A DNA stretch of 64,000 nucleotides, taken from Membranipora membranacea (taxonomy: Eukaryota; Bryozoa; Gymnolaemata; Cheilostomatida; Membraniporidae). Each line of letters starts with the position of its first letter. The first letter of the stretch is position 1. Positions 1 to 13,100 of this stretch are shown here, piece by piece. A program made the position numbers and the translations under genes. The stretch lies in assembly GCA_914767715.1 (NCBI GenBank), contig OU612073.1, positions 19,344,001 through 19,408,000 of the forward strand, read 5' to 3'. The notes beneath the pieces were generated by a model that ran no database searches, was not told the DNA's origin, and was given only the letters and a program-made list of their open reading frames with translations.

Positions 1-65
1 GATCTAATCCGGTCCGGTATGGACAGTTATTTGTCAGTCTGATTAATGACACAAGGCTTCCCATA

Positions 66-85
66 CCCCCCCCCCCCCCTCCCCC
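66..85. repeat. Poly-C tract
   Basis: Nearly pure cytosine run interrupted by one T. Simple sequence; length is likely variable and error-prone in assemblies. Confidence 0.9.
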
Positions 86-439
86 GCCTCCTCACCCACA
101 TGATAGAATCCTTATATCATTAGCCATTCTATTATTAGTGATAACAGATAAAATAAACTTTGCATACATGAGAATTCATGAGAATACTATGTTATCGATG
201 TGATGAATACTGTACATGATTATGCATTGCTACCTTACTAGGTATTCGTGGCTGGAATTTGTTTTATGCTTAATTCACATTTACATTCTCTTAATATTTT
301 GTAGAAAATAATATCTATGTATATAGAAAATGGGAAGTATTCTAAATTCTGTAAAGAGTGGCTGATTTGATAAATACTATACCTTTACTTTGATTTATTC
401 AGATGCATTTTGCATTAGCGACACTGGGTTTCGTTTGTT

Positions 440-505
440 ATGCTATGCACTATGTAAGTGAAGCTTGAATCATGATCCAAGCTAAACTAACATAGTACAT
501 AGCAT
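440..505. repeat. 66-nt imperfect hairpin
   Basis: The arm starting ATGCTATGCACTATGT pairs with ACATAGTACATAGCAT at the other end. About 28 paired positions carry about 4 mismatches around a 9-base loop. The size is like a small RNA precursor, but a decayed mini-transposon would look the same. Confidence 0.55.
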
Positions 506-1170
506 GACCTTGGCATGACCTAATTGACTGGCCCTCAAGTCAAAGTCAACCCTAGTATTGTATAGTGCTGGCTGGTACACGATGTACCTGAATTCCTGGG
601 ATCAGTGTGACGGCCATCACCTCGATCAGATGTTATTGAATGACATAAATGAAGAGTCAAATTGGAAAACTTTATAAATAGAAGAAGAATGAAGAAGACG
701 GGCGATCAGCCATATTTATCGGCCTGACTGAGGAATGAATCTGTTGTGTACAACTTCATTAGTCTGAGTACTCGGAGCGTTATAGTCTGGTATCATCGAC
801 ACGCAGGTATTCTTGAAGTCTGCAGTATCTAGGTAAGTTTAACAGAATCTGGTTCAGCATATCCGTTTCCATTGTTCATATCCTTCTGTAAATGTGTAAA
901 ACTAAGATTAACAAAGGAAAAATAATGCAAGCTTTTTCTCGAAAAAGCAATATTTTTAGAGGAATAATTAGTAGTTGTCTTCCTTTTGTCAAAGTAAAGA
1001 CAATCCTTAAACTTTCTGTTGGCTGGGGATAAAAGCTTTCACAGTTCCAGTCAGTTGCATGCAGCTTACTAGTGCACTCATCTTTCTGAATTTGTGTCAC
1101 AGCCTGTGAACACAACTTATTTTTTCATTACCAATCAACTCTGAAATGTATATCTTCATGGTTCTAACAT

Positions 1171-4100
1171 CTAAAATATATTCAATCTCACACCATTCGG
1201 CTTCTGTCATATAATAAGGGAATAAAAATAATCTCTTCTATTGTTAAAGATTGTCACCCAGAAAATCCGCCCTAAGTAACCTAAAACAGGCATGATGAAG
1301 GAAAAGTGGACTCACCAGAGGGGTTTGTGTATCATCGTTATCATTATCATCAACTGTGGGGATTCCGAGTATCTTAGCAATGTCAGCGAAGCTCTTTCCT
1401 TTAGTCTCCGGCAGATACTTCCATATCACGACACCGAATATTACCAGGAACACAATGAAGAACAACATACAATACTCCTTCGTACCATTCTATAATATAA
1501 TGGTTATACTAACTCAATGTCAGGGGCGTATTGTGTGAACCAAAGCTCGTTTGAACTCCTTGGTTTGAACATGGGGCATTTGTCCCAAACTACATGGTTT
1601 GAACACAGAGATTTCAATCATATTAGTGATTGTCTATTCTCTGTGAGAGCGGGGTTAATTCCTAACATTAAGCGATGATATCATAGACTTGATGATAAAA
1701 CTTTATCATAACTAGGTATATGCTGCGGGTCTAGCAAATATTCTGTGTGCATATCGTAAATATCTATATAATAATATTCAGTTTCAATATACCAGGAACA
1801 AAACATGTGGTTAGTGTGCACTTAATCCGATTGTCCTCCTAAAATTGTCTGATTTGAAGAAATAAACCTCAAATGATGTGTTCAATGGAGAAAATAGTTA
1901 ATGATTGATGCCACTTCATTTTATTTGAGTGACTCATCAGTGACAGGACCTCAACCTTAGGACATGCAGATGAGAATATATTGAGTCGGATTATATTGAT
2001 ATGGAGATGTATGAGAGTTTTAATACCTGTATAGCAGGGAAGCTGATACCGACGGCAAAATTAGCTATCCAGTTCATGAGACCAGCAAACGACATGGCAG
2101 CGGGACGAGGTCCCTGCTTAAACAGCTCAGATCCGATAAACTGAGGAATAGAACCTGCAAGGATAGAGATAAGTATCCACAAGGCTGGCCATATCAATAT
2201 CATAGAGAACGATTATGTGCACAATGCTTCTTATCAATATAGGCTGATTTGGGCCTTTAATTTAACACCAGAAACTCCCAATATTGATATCAGTGTGACA
2301 TCATGCGGGAGAATTTTAAGTATACGCTAGAAATACTCATTTTATTGTTTCAGGCTGTACATAGGAAAAACAGTCATGATGGATATTACAGGACTAGGGC
2401 AGGGATACCCACACATAGTTACTCACCAAGTCCAATAGCGAAGCCCACCACAAATAACACCATAGCTATAATAGTGAGATATGATAACCATGTTACTTTA
2501 GCTTGTAGAACTAAGAATATCGTCATAGCAATGAGGGCAATGACCATAGCCAACATTCCTCCGAGTAGTAGGGGCCGCCTACCAGCTATCTCAACCAGTA
2601 CAACCTAGAACATAACGTTTAAATAGAAAATAACTATATTATCATAAAATGAAAATTTTTCTCCCAACGAAAAACTAAAGATGGGATTTGTTATGGGCAA
2701 GAACATTTTTTTCTAGAAAACTTTCATCATTAGTTAAAACTTGGTTGCATAAAATCTTTCCGCAGTCTTAAGATCATGAGATAAACAACATCGATAAAAT
2801 ATATGATATATAATATATACTACAATATATATGTTATAGATTATATAATATAACATAACATAAGTCATATGTATAGATAAAGTATACTCACAGAGATGAT
2901 AGTCATTATGACGTTGATTATGCCCAAACCGAGAGTAGCATACTGTGTGTAATCGTCTGGTATTCCTGCTTTAGAGAACACATCATTAGAGTAATAGAAG
3001 ACCATATTAATACCGGAGAGCTGCTGACATACAGCTAATACAGATACAAGCATGAGAGGTATCACGTGAGGCTTAGAGGCAAAGAGCTTAGGTAGACTCC
3101 ACGCCGGCTCTCTCTGCTGCTCTCGAGATTCTCTCTTCATGTCGTTTATATCGTCCTCGACATCGTTGTCTCCTCGGAACTTCTGTAGCGCTGTCAATAA
3201 GGGATATATGAACAATCATATAAATATGGGGGAATAACACCAGCTGGCAATTATCAATTCATCAGATTCACCACATAATACAATAACAACAAAAATTTAG
3301 CTAGCTCCGGCAAATTCAAGCATACAAAAGGAAAATTAATGCAGAGCAGTAAGAGGTATTCATGCTCAGAGGATAGAGAGGAGCAGCTTGTTTGAGATGA
3401 TCTTGTTCATAAATTACAGATATAAAATTCATATTATCACCAAAAGCCTGATAAACAAAGAATATAGTCTGGAAACCGAACACCAAATAAACCCAAAAAG
3501 TAACAGCAAAACCTGCCCATCAAATAAACCCTAATCTTAACAGCAAACCCTGACCACCAAATAAACCCTGACCTTCCACCAACACATATAATTACTTCCT
3601 ACCTTGGCTTCTCTTTAGAAAAAAGGTTATTGGGCGGTAAGAGCGTGACAATCATACATCACAAGGAATCAGGGAGTTCGAGACAAATTCCCGGTCATAT
3701 GTATATAGAGGGTTTGGGTCATGTCTCAAACCTAACTAGTTGACATAGCATAATTTAACCCGAATGTAGAGTTATCTTAACTTTGATAATGGGGTAATAA
3801 CTCCTTCCTTGAGTACTGTATCTATTATATTGTTTGTAAGTTGTTAAGTGCAATGATATGACGCTTACTGAGAAGCTAATCTCATGGTACTGACCTTTAG
3901 TAGCTAGCTCTTCATTTCCTTTCTTGACCAGTAGCCATCTTGGGCTATCTGGATAGAACGGCAGCACGCAACATGAGAGGATAAAGGGCACTGCGCTGCC
4001 AGCCAGAAGAATAGGCCAGAGAGTAGCGCTACCCAGCAGCTGTCTTAACCCAAGTAACTGAGATACACATATACCAATGGTTAGGGCTAGCTGATGTAAC

Positions 4101-7100
4101 ACCCCCATAGCGCCTCTGATATTTATTGGGGCTATCTCCGTTAAGTACATGGGCACTAATCCTGATCCAGCACCTGATAGAACAGTAAATCAATATTTTA
4201 ATTCCGACTTATTATCAGTCACGTAACAACGTCACATCACGTCACGTCACATAACTAAGACATATTTTGTTTGAGGGCTAGAGGTATGATTTAATTTGGC
4301 TGCAGAATGGCGGCAAATATCATTTAATACTTGCTACGATGTGCATATTCGCAAAGTTTGACACTTATTTTGTCTCACTTACCACAGCTTATACCGATGA
4401 TTAACCGCCCAAGAATGAGCATCTCTAGCGAGTTAGCCATCTGACAGAATCCGAATAGTACATCCCCAATCAGCCCTGGGATTGCCATAATCATAATAGC
4501 CTTCTTCCTGCCAATCATGTCATAGAATATGAGGTTATATCTGACCACAAACAGCAGGTCCAGCAAACATACGTATAAGTAAGTGGAACGGTGTCGTAGC
4601 TTAAGCTACTTCCGTACTCTGCAAGCAGAGTCCCTTAGTCTAAGGGACTCTGATACGCATAACAACAACATTAATTAACCTGCATATGAGGAGGACTGGG
4701 GCTAATCTAACCTTGACATTCTCATTCATCATTCGAGATTTGTTAGAAGAAGCCACAGGTAACAATGAGTGGACTGCCCATTATCTTAATTTGGATTGAG
4801 CATGACATTGTATATATTTGTAGATATATGTGTGTATATGAGCTCCTCAGAAGCCTCGCCGAACCTCACCTAACCTCACTTAACCTCACCTAACCTCACC
4901 TCACCTCACCTCACCCCACCTAACCTCACCTAACAAAGCACTCCCCTGCTTTTAGTGCTTGATCTCATCAGATTATATATCCAAAAATTTGTCATATATA
5001 AAAAACTTTCATTTGCACTCATCATCATCTGTAAATGTTCTCCCGATGTGCAAAGAAAATTGTCATGATTGATAAGGCCAGACCACTTCACAAAAACATG
5101 AAGGTGGATAATTGCTTTTCTCTATATCTGAAGCTGTTGATGACTTCATCACTTGTTACGCGTTGGGAGCTGTATCATCTAATCTAGAAGTATAGCCGAC
5201 ATTGATAGCAGGCACTCCTTAATGTTGTATCATGATTATAGTAAGTTATACATTCTCCCCTCTCAATCTACATAATATGACAATTACAAACCTGCCAAAT
5301 CTGTCAGCAAGAAATCCAGCAGCGAATGCACCAGCACATCCTCCGACCAGGTAGATGGATACAGAGAAGGACCAGAGGAACTCAAGCAGGCCAGCTGAAG
5401 GCTCCCCATAATGTGCTGAGAACGACTCATTCAGAAAGGCCTTTATGTGCTACAAAATTAGGATAGCTATAAATAGGGACTGCAGTACAGATGGTATGAT
5501 TTACCCTAGAGGAGTATAGGATACCCTTTTACTTTTTATAACCTCCCACCTCAGCTCGCCAAAGTTCAGTGCTATTTTACAATCAGAGAGCCAAAACAAT
5601 AAACTAAACTCCCTAGCTAATAATTACTCCTCTAGGGTTTCAAGATTTATAAATTTTTTTAAGAGAATAAGTAGTGGCAATCATTGTTGTCCAGATTTTT
5701 TTCAGTGAACATCAATTATCCGATTTTGAAGAAGTAGCTGAAAATGGTGAGCGGATAACTCTCTCTGCCTCCCTGCTGCAGGTAAGGAGTGACTGAGAGT
5801 AAGCAGAGTAATTATGTTCTGCGTAACCTTTGTGAAGGTAAAGGTATATCATAAAAAGTATTTCCATCTCCAATACCATATTAAGGTAAATCGGTGGTGT
5901 GAAAAATGTTATACAAGGAGTAAAAGACCTTGGTTATACAAGGCATGATGTTGACACGACAGCGATAGCAATGTACGCAATAATTCTCCTACCATTTTAC
6001 CCAAAGAAAAGAAATATCAAATATATTGTGACACAGAGGGAGAGATAAGAAGCAGCAGCTTACCCCAGATGGAGAGTTAAGTACTCCCGTGTTATAACCG
6101 TGTGTAAATGAGTTACCTAAGGCAGCGAACACAGCAGTAACTGCTAAAGCTGCTGTCAGCCTTCCCTACAAATATATACAGTTTATTTATTATAATCCTA
6201 ACGATACAAGGCCGTAACCAAAATTTTTAGGCATTTTGACCAAGGTGACTTCGAGATTATTTTACATTTGGTGGCGAGGAGAGGGGAAGATAACATGAAT
6301 CTGCTCATGCCAATATACGGTCTGTTACAGTAGGTAGACTTGTGACACATGAATGATTCAACAAAAAATTAACGCACTGTACAGAGGCGCTAGCTCTTTC
6401 AGACTGACTGAATAACTAAAACAGGAAAATTATACAGGCAAAAAATAATCATGTTCCACGATTAAAAAAAATTTATCATTGTTATTTTATTATCAATGAT
6501 CTAAAACAGCATATTATTGATGCGAAGACGATATATTTTTGCTGATGAGAGGATGTTATTCTACGCGGATATGACGATAATAAGTGGTGAAGATGAATAT
6601 TGAAATAAACGATGCTGATCTAATGAAGAGGTGACTGTACCAAAAGAAACCATCAATTAGTCCCATATTATGACTTATAATCAAGTATACAATGCAGTAC
6701 ACAAGTGGTCTGAGTTAAGTGTTTCTCGATTTGCCCTCTGTTGTCGCCCGCCCGCTCGTCCGCCTGTATACTGAGCACGTGTAGGCGGGCGATGAGGGAT
6801 CAGGTGTAGGCGCTGGAGGTACACACGGCGCATTCAGTTGAGAGCCATTTATACTTTAGATATGATAGATTTGTTGGTGAGGTGTGGATGCTGGTGATCC
6901 TGAGTTCTCAAAGCTGAATTAACACAATTACGTAAGTGCGAAGGGGGGAGAGAAAGCTTAGACAACATTTAGGAGTAGGACCATGTTTTACAACTTGATG
7001 GCTTCAGCGAATTTGTGAAGTTAGCGTATTTCAGACAACAGTCATATTAATTCTTAGGAAAATATATTGTGAAGCGCAGCAGCTTGGGAACCCTGCCAAA

Positions 7101-10100
7101 TACATACCAATATCTGATTACACATTCATTATATTATTTGTACCGAAATTCATATGTTTTCTAAGTAGACTAAGCTATGTTTTAGGTCTTTAGAAATCAG
7201 AAGTTATCAAAGCTAAACAGCGACAATCCAATAAGATATATAATATAATCAAAGATTACAAATCATTGATATAATATATAAGATTATATATCTAGACTTG
7301 TATTGATATTAATCACCGATCTATTCATGTATTTTATCTAGGCTTGACCTGTCGGCTACAAGACCAACAAGTTAACATTCTCCATGTAGAACAAGACACA
7401 ACAGGGTCAAAAATCGGGCAAGTGAAGGTCCATGACAGGTTGGACCATTCTACCCGATATCAATTAATTACTAGTTAAGAAACACAGCTGGGGGGAAAAA
7501 CCCATACTAAGTAGAGAAGTACTAATGTATTAATAACACAGATAGTAATTATCTGTATTGGGTGGTACCCTAATCCCCCCTTAGTGGTACCTGGCAAAAT
7601 CCCACACTAAAATAGGTCACGGATAGCCATCGGTTGTTTTTGAGCGTAGAAGATATTTTGTTACAGGCAGTTCCAACAGATTTTGGAGGACGGATAATTA
7701 TACACTGCATGAAGTTATAATAATATAATAAATACACCTATCTGCTGATGATTGCACCAACGAAAGTGTCTCTGGGATGAACTGTGAATCATGAGGGCTA
7801 TGTAACAAACACTTACACAATAAGATGTCACAGCGATAAATGGTATTCATAATATTATTATACAGTGAGAAAATCTAAGTGCAATCTCTGAGTTGGGGGT
7901 GGGATCGGCAATTTATTCAAGTTTAATAGTAAAAACAAATGGTGAAGTTGAACCATTTCTAGATTTTCAAATTCATGTACAAGTCCCTAAGAATCCTGTG
8001 CCATTATTTGTGTACACAGGGAGAGATAAAGAGAGTGAGCCATACACAGAAGACAATATTTGTAGTGACAGTTGTGACAGCGGTGACATCCGTGACAGTG
8101 GTGACAGCAGAGACAGCAGCAGTATGTCATTAGAAGGAGAGGATAATGAGGAGTACACAGTGACACCGTCCGACGGGGAAGGAGGACACAGTATTGTGTT
8201 TGAGTATCCATCAGTCGAACGTCACCATGCCAGGCAGTTTATTGTATATAACGCTGTACCCCCTACACGCAGGAACATGTATGAGGTGAGCATCACAGGC
8301 TCTTTACTGTACATAACACTTTACCCTCGACCCCTAGGGACTTTTACCAGATGAGAATGGGAGCATATGTACACCTAACGTCTCCTAATACAAGTAGACA
8401 CAACAAGCATTCTTATGAGGTAGGGAGCATGAGTAGGAGATCTGATAAGTGTAGTGACATACACGAAAATACATGTGCTGCATTAAGGGATATCATTGGG
8501 TTATAGGGGTAGTGGCAGATAATGTATAATGACAATGTTAGTTAATACCACCTTGAGGGGGTCAAGATAGGATGGTTTGGTTCATAGAGTTATGTGTAAT
8601 ATAAGTGTGCTGATATTACCCTTAGGGGGATTTAGGGTATTAGGCCATCATAACTAATCCCGATAGTTTATCCATATGCTACAACTAGGTGACCCGTTGA
8701 TCGATTATAACATTCCTAACCTGGCGATCATCACCAATCATTGCCCAGAAGACGATACAGAAGGAATAGATAACATGGTCAGCGTTCCTCTAACTCCTTG
8801 GTGTGATTGAGAGGAGAGTAGGTAGGACTACATATTAGATTAGAGTTAATTATAGGCTACATCACCGAGGAGATTGGGAGATGTCACTGCACAGAGGCGG
8901 CACAGTCTGAGTTATAACAATGAGATATAGGTTAGTGAGCTTATTGTTATAGAGGTTATTGTTAGGAGATGGTTGTTATAATGGATCATTAGATCAGGTA
9001 TTACTGGCATAGCTAGAAGCAATTTACTACAGCTATCTGCAGAGCTAGAGTAAGAATATCGGTTTCTCTGCTGTGGATTGATACACGTTCACCACTGGAT
9101 ATTGTTTTTTTTCCTCTCCTGTGTTTAGGTAAGGTTCGTTAGCTTGCTGAAAGTCACATGCTCTTCATTCTTACTGGCTCTATGAATTCTTATATGCAGA
9201 TTATTTTCTCATATTCGGTAGTATGAACTCACTTATATCTAGTAATAATGACCAATTTTATGCAAAATATGACCATCATTGACAATGATAAAATTGCCTA
9301 TTTTCTGACGCAGGAAATGTGTTACTTATAAAAGCAGCTGATGCTGTTTTAGATATAATATACTTATTTACATACTTATTAATACTTTAATGTTTGGTAT
9401 CGTCGTGTAATGTATTGCATCGTTGCGTAATGTTTGGCATCATTGTGTAATGTATTGTATCGTTGTGTTATGTTCTGTATTGTTATTTCTAGTCGAGCCT
9501 GATGTGGAGCGGGGAGTCCTCCTCACATCCACCTGGTATGATGTCACAGCATAACGGAGGCGGCGGATCTATCCCTCCTATGATGTCCTCACAGTATAAT
9601 GGGTCTAACTTCACATCTAATGGCTTATCTACAGCTGCGAGGAAGGCCAGTACTATGCCACACTCTCCCCCCTGGGATGTTGGAACCAATAGAAGCAGTG
9701 CTACTCTTAGGTACACAGATCGTTGGAGTAACATGCACCACAATGACCTACTAACTCTCAGAGCCAACCGCGGCAGGGAATGGTCCTGGGGTTCATTAGT
9801 ATACGCCATGTTTGTGTGTGGCTTCTGTAATATCGGAGGGTTTTTCTGCGGGACTATTGCCACCGTATCGGCCATGACATCATATGTTGATCACAAGGTG
9901 GGAGATTATAAGAGATCTGCTAAGAAGAGGAGGATATCGCTGTGTTTATCCAGCCTCGGCCTCTTATTCGGACTGGCTTCTATCGCTGTACTCTTACTAC
10001 TCTACTTCTTAATGCCAGATTTTAACGAGGCAGTGAATGAGGCATTTACCTCTATACAAACAAGTGTAACGCAGCATAACGTCACAGAGACTACAGACAA

Positions 10101-13100
10101 CTCCTCACAATCAGGCACCTGATAGCAGATGACAATCTGGTGTGACAGCTGAGATATTATTATACAGTGGAAGGTATGTCAAGCTGGCATGAGCTAATAA
10201 CAGATCTACCGAAGCTATCATTTGGTCCATTAACAATCGAAACCGGGCGATCGGGACCAGTAGGAGCCATCGGGGGGCTTGTAACCAGCAATTAATCACA
10301 TGTGAAGCAGTAAATGGGGCCACTACTATTATAGTGAGGATAACAATCATCGTAAACTGGTCTCTCAGAAATGGGAATGGTGAAAACCTGATACACTAAA
10401 GTAAGCCAAATACAGTCGATTACAAAGATTTGATTGTTTTTTTTGTTTTTATAGTTGTTATAGTTGTTTGGGATTGAATTTATCTTGGCACCAAGTGCCA
10501 ACTATTGAAACTTTTTTTTATAAGAAATAAGTACGCTATAATGTAATGGTAAGGTTTCTGAGACCTATGTTTTTCAAACTATTATTATTTTAATGAAGGG
10601 GCTTTTTCACTCAACCGGGTCAATTGGAAAATTGCACCTCCACTAACAGTTGTTTTTTCAAATTGGACTTTTAAAGTATACCCAAACAAAAAAAGTCAAA
10701 GAACTTGACAAAATTATTGCTTCGGTAACAGGCTGTTTAATTCAGATGATGATGATCACTATTAGAAAGAGATGAGAAATAGTTGAGTTGTCTCCACCTT
10801 TCATAGCAGAATTAAATATATATAATAGTATGTATATGTGACATTTGTATGATCGCCTAAGCTAAGCTGTAAGTAATGTGACATTGCTGTACCTTTATTA
10901 CACAATAAATAAATTTGATAATTTGACACTTAAATAACTTGGACAACTAAGTAGAGCAGAGTGAGAAATAGACTCGGTTCTAACACAATGGCGGACCTCA
11001 TAGAGAGAGGAGGAGGAGGGGGCGCTCGTCACTCGGGAGAAGGATTAAATAATCTATTATCGATAATTGCCAGATCAATAAGAATTGGTAACATTTCAAA
11101 GGCAGAGTGTTTTGTAGTAAACTGAGACGTGTATTTTTCAGTTTTGTTTGAAGCACTGTTGACCCAGTTCAGATAATTCTGGCTGCCATAGCCTTGAGTG
11201 GATAAACACCAGTGACAATGCTGCCTTTTGAGGGAGGCCTTGCAGGGTTAGAGGGAGCTATGAATGGTTTCATTGCAAGAAATCTGTCACCTTGCCAGGT
11301 TATTTTTATATATCGCTTTGACATGCTTTATCCCCGTACTCTATTGTTTCTCTAGGTTTTCAAGATATGAACCGAGTATTGTATACAACTTCTACACCAA
11401 AATAACTAAAACTCAATGACCACCGTGGGTTTGAGTTATCTTTTGTTTAGTATTATTCAATATTAAGTAATGCATAAAAATGTTGTAATCTAATATGTAC
11501 CTTCTGTATAAAAAAGCAGCGAGGCAAAGCAGCAACAGATTGACCCCTATTTTCTGTTTCTGTGCAACTCACAACAAAAATCCGCACGCTGCTTGGCAGG
11601 CCAGGAAAGATATGACAGGCTCATGTTGGTCTATTTGTGGAGTTTTAATTTTTAAGAATGATTTGCTGCAGATGCATCAAACAAAATACCAGAATATTAC
11701 AGTATAATATAATATGCTGCAGAATTACTACAGTATACTACACCATGCTAGTTGCAGTATGCTATAGTAGACTACAGTATACTAAAATATGCTGAAGTGT
11801 ACTGCATAATACAACAGAATACTACAGTACACTGCCGAACCGATGGAGCTTGGTTATTCTATTATGGTTATAATTTCTTTCAACATAACTGATATTTGGT
11901 TATTTCCATCATAGTCTGATAATCTCTTCTGGTTCAGCTCTCTATCATTCTAAGTGATGTTATTTACAAGTCAATAATATGTATAGTAATTCTCATACCT
12001 CTAATTACTGTGTCTTAAATTTACGTCATATAAGCTCACACACCTCAATATAACTTGTCTATTTTCAATACATAGGGTAAATATTTGCACTAAGCTCTAA
12101 AAGAACACATTTGGGAATAATATTCAATCATTGATTTCAATGACTGGCCATTATCGAAATATTTCTTCCCACTTACAAGTAAAAGTTAAACTGATTAGCT
12201 ACAAAAAATTGTATTCCATAATTAGCGTATATTTGCATATTCTATATGCAATAATTTATAACCTTCACTCTATCACTACAAATGTATCTATGTTTGAAGT
12301 AACTTTACTACAGTCTTACACGCCGCCAGCAGACGGGGCCGTGTCTGTGTTGAGGGTAAATCAAGTTGTACCTATCCTTATTCTTCTGATAGTTGAACTG
12401 GGGGTGTACACATAGGAGCTTCACATAACTATTATTGCAGCTCAACCCAAATTTATCACAAATATTTCACGAGGTTAAATCACGAGAATAAGGCCACCCG
12501 GTTAGTCTGAGCCCCCATACCCTTGCCCCCCCCCGGCCTGGTATGTAAGAAGAGAAGCTCAAAGGCCGCCTAGTAGCAGCTAGTTACTCTGTGAGGCCGG
12601 CAGTGTAGACTGAAAAAGCATGTATGTGAGTGATTAGGCAATAGTCAGAGTAAAGAGATCATTATTCAGATAATGGATAAAGTATTGAGATTTGTGAGAT
12701 CTTGGAAGACATTTGGGAGTTTGTTGAGATCTACCAACTTAGCTAAATCTGCTCATCCTCACATAAAGTTTATATGACACAGGCGGGTGTGTGTTATCTA
12801 TGAGTTATGAGATATATAGGGTGGCATCAGATTACAAGCAGTGCAGAATAACAGACTTCACACAGAAAGAAGCAGAGATTCAAACATTCACCATTCATAT
12901 TCATGTGAAAACTGAGACATTAATCTGAATAGGCAACTCCCAACTATACAAATAAGACCCTGATTACTGCCGGATGAGTCAGTGTGTGTTAGCAGAGATA
13001 GAGATAATTATATACTCTGCAAGGAGGAGCACAGTACAGGCATAGACACACAGGCATAAAATAAAGGATGTTATATAGATAATGTGAGATTCGTGTCAGT

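Larger units (their letters stand above)
1..1170. other. Gene-free left flank / transporter 3' region
   Basis: No supported exon. It contains a C-rich homopolymer run (about 66-85), a 66-base imperfect hairpin (440-505) and a minus-strand AATAAA (394-399) that could end the transporter transcript. A second, longer candidate terminal exon for the transporter (876-1103, phase 0, 75 residues) can be drawn here, but its composition does not look like a conserved tail. Confidence 0.5.

Noticed and set aside
876-1103. 75-residue terminal exon for the transporter
   Set aside because: Phase fits, but composition looks non-coding and a closer acceptor at 1203 gives a family-typical length; kept only as an alternative.
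4861-4935. CRISPR-like or true telomeric array
   Set aside because: Units are contiguous without spacers, and the sequence is not a known telomere repeat.
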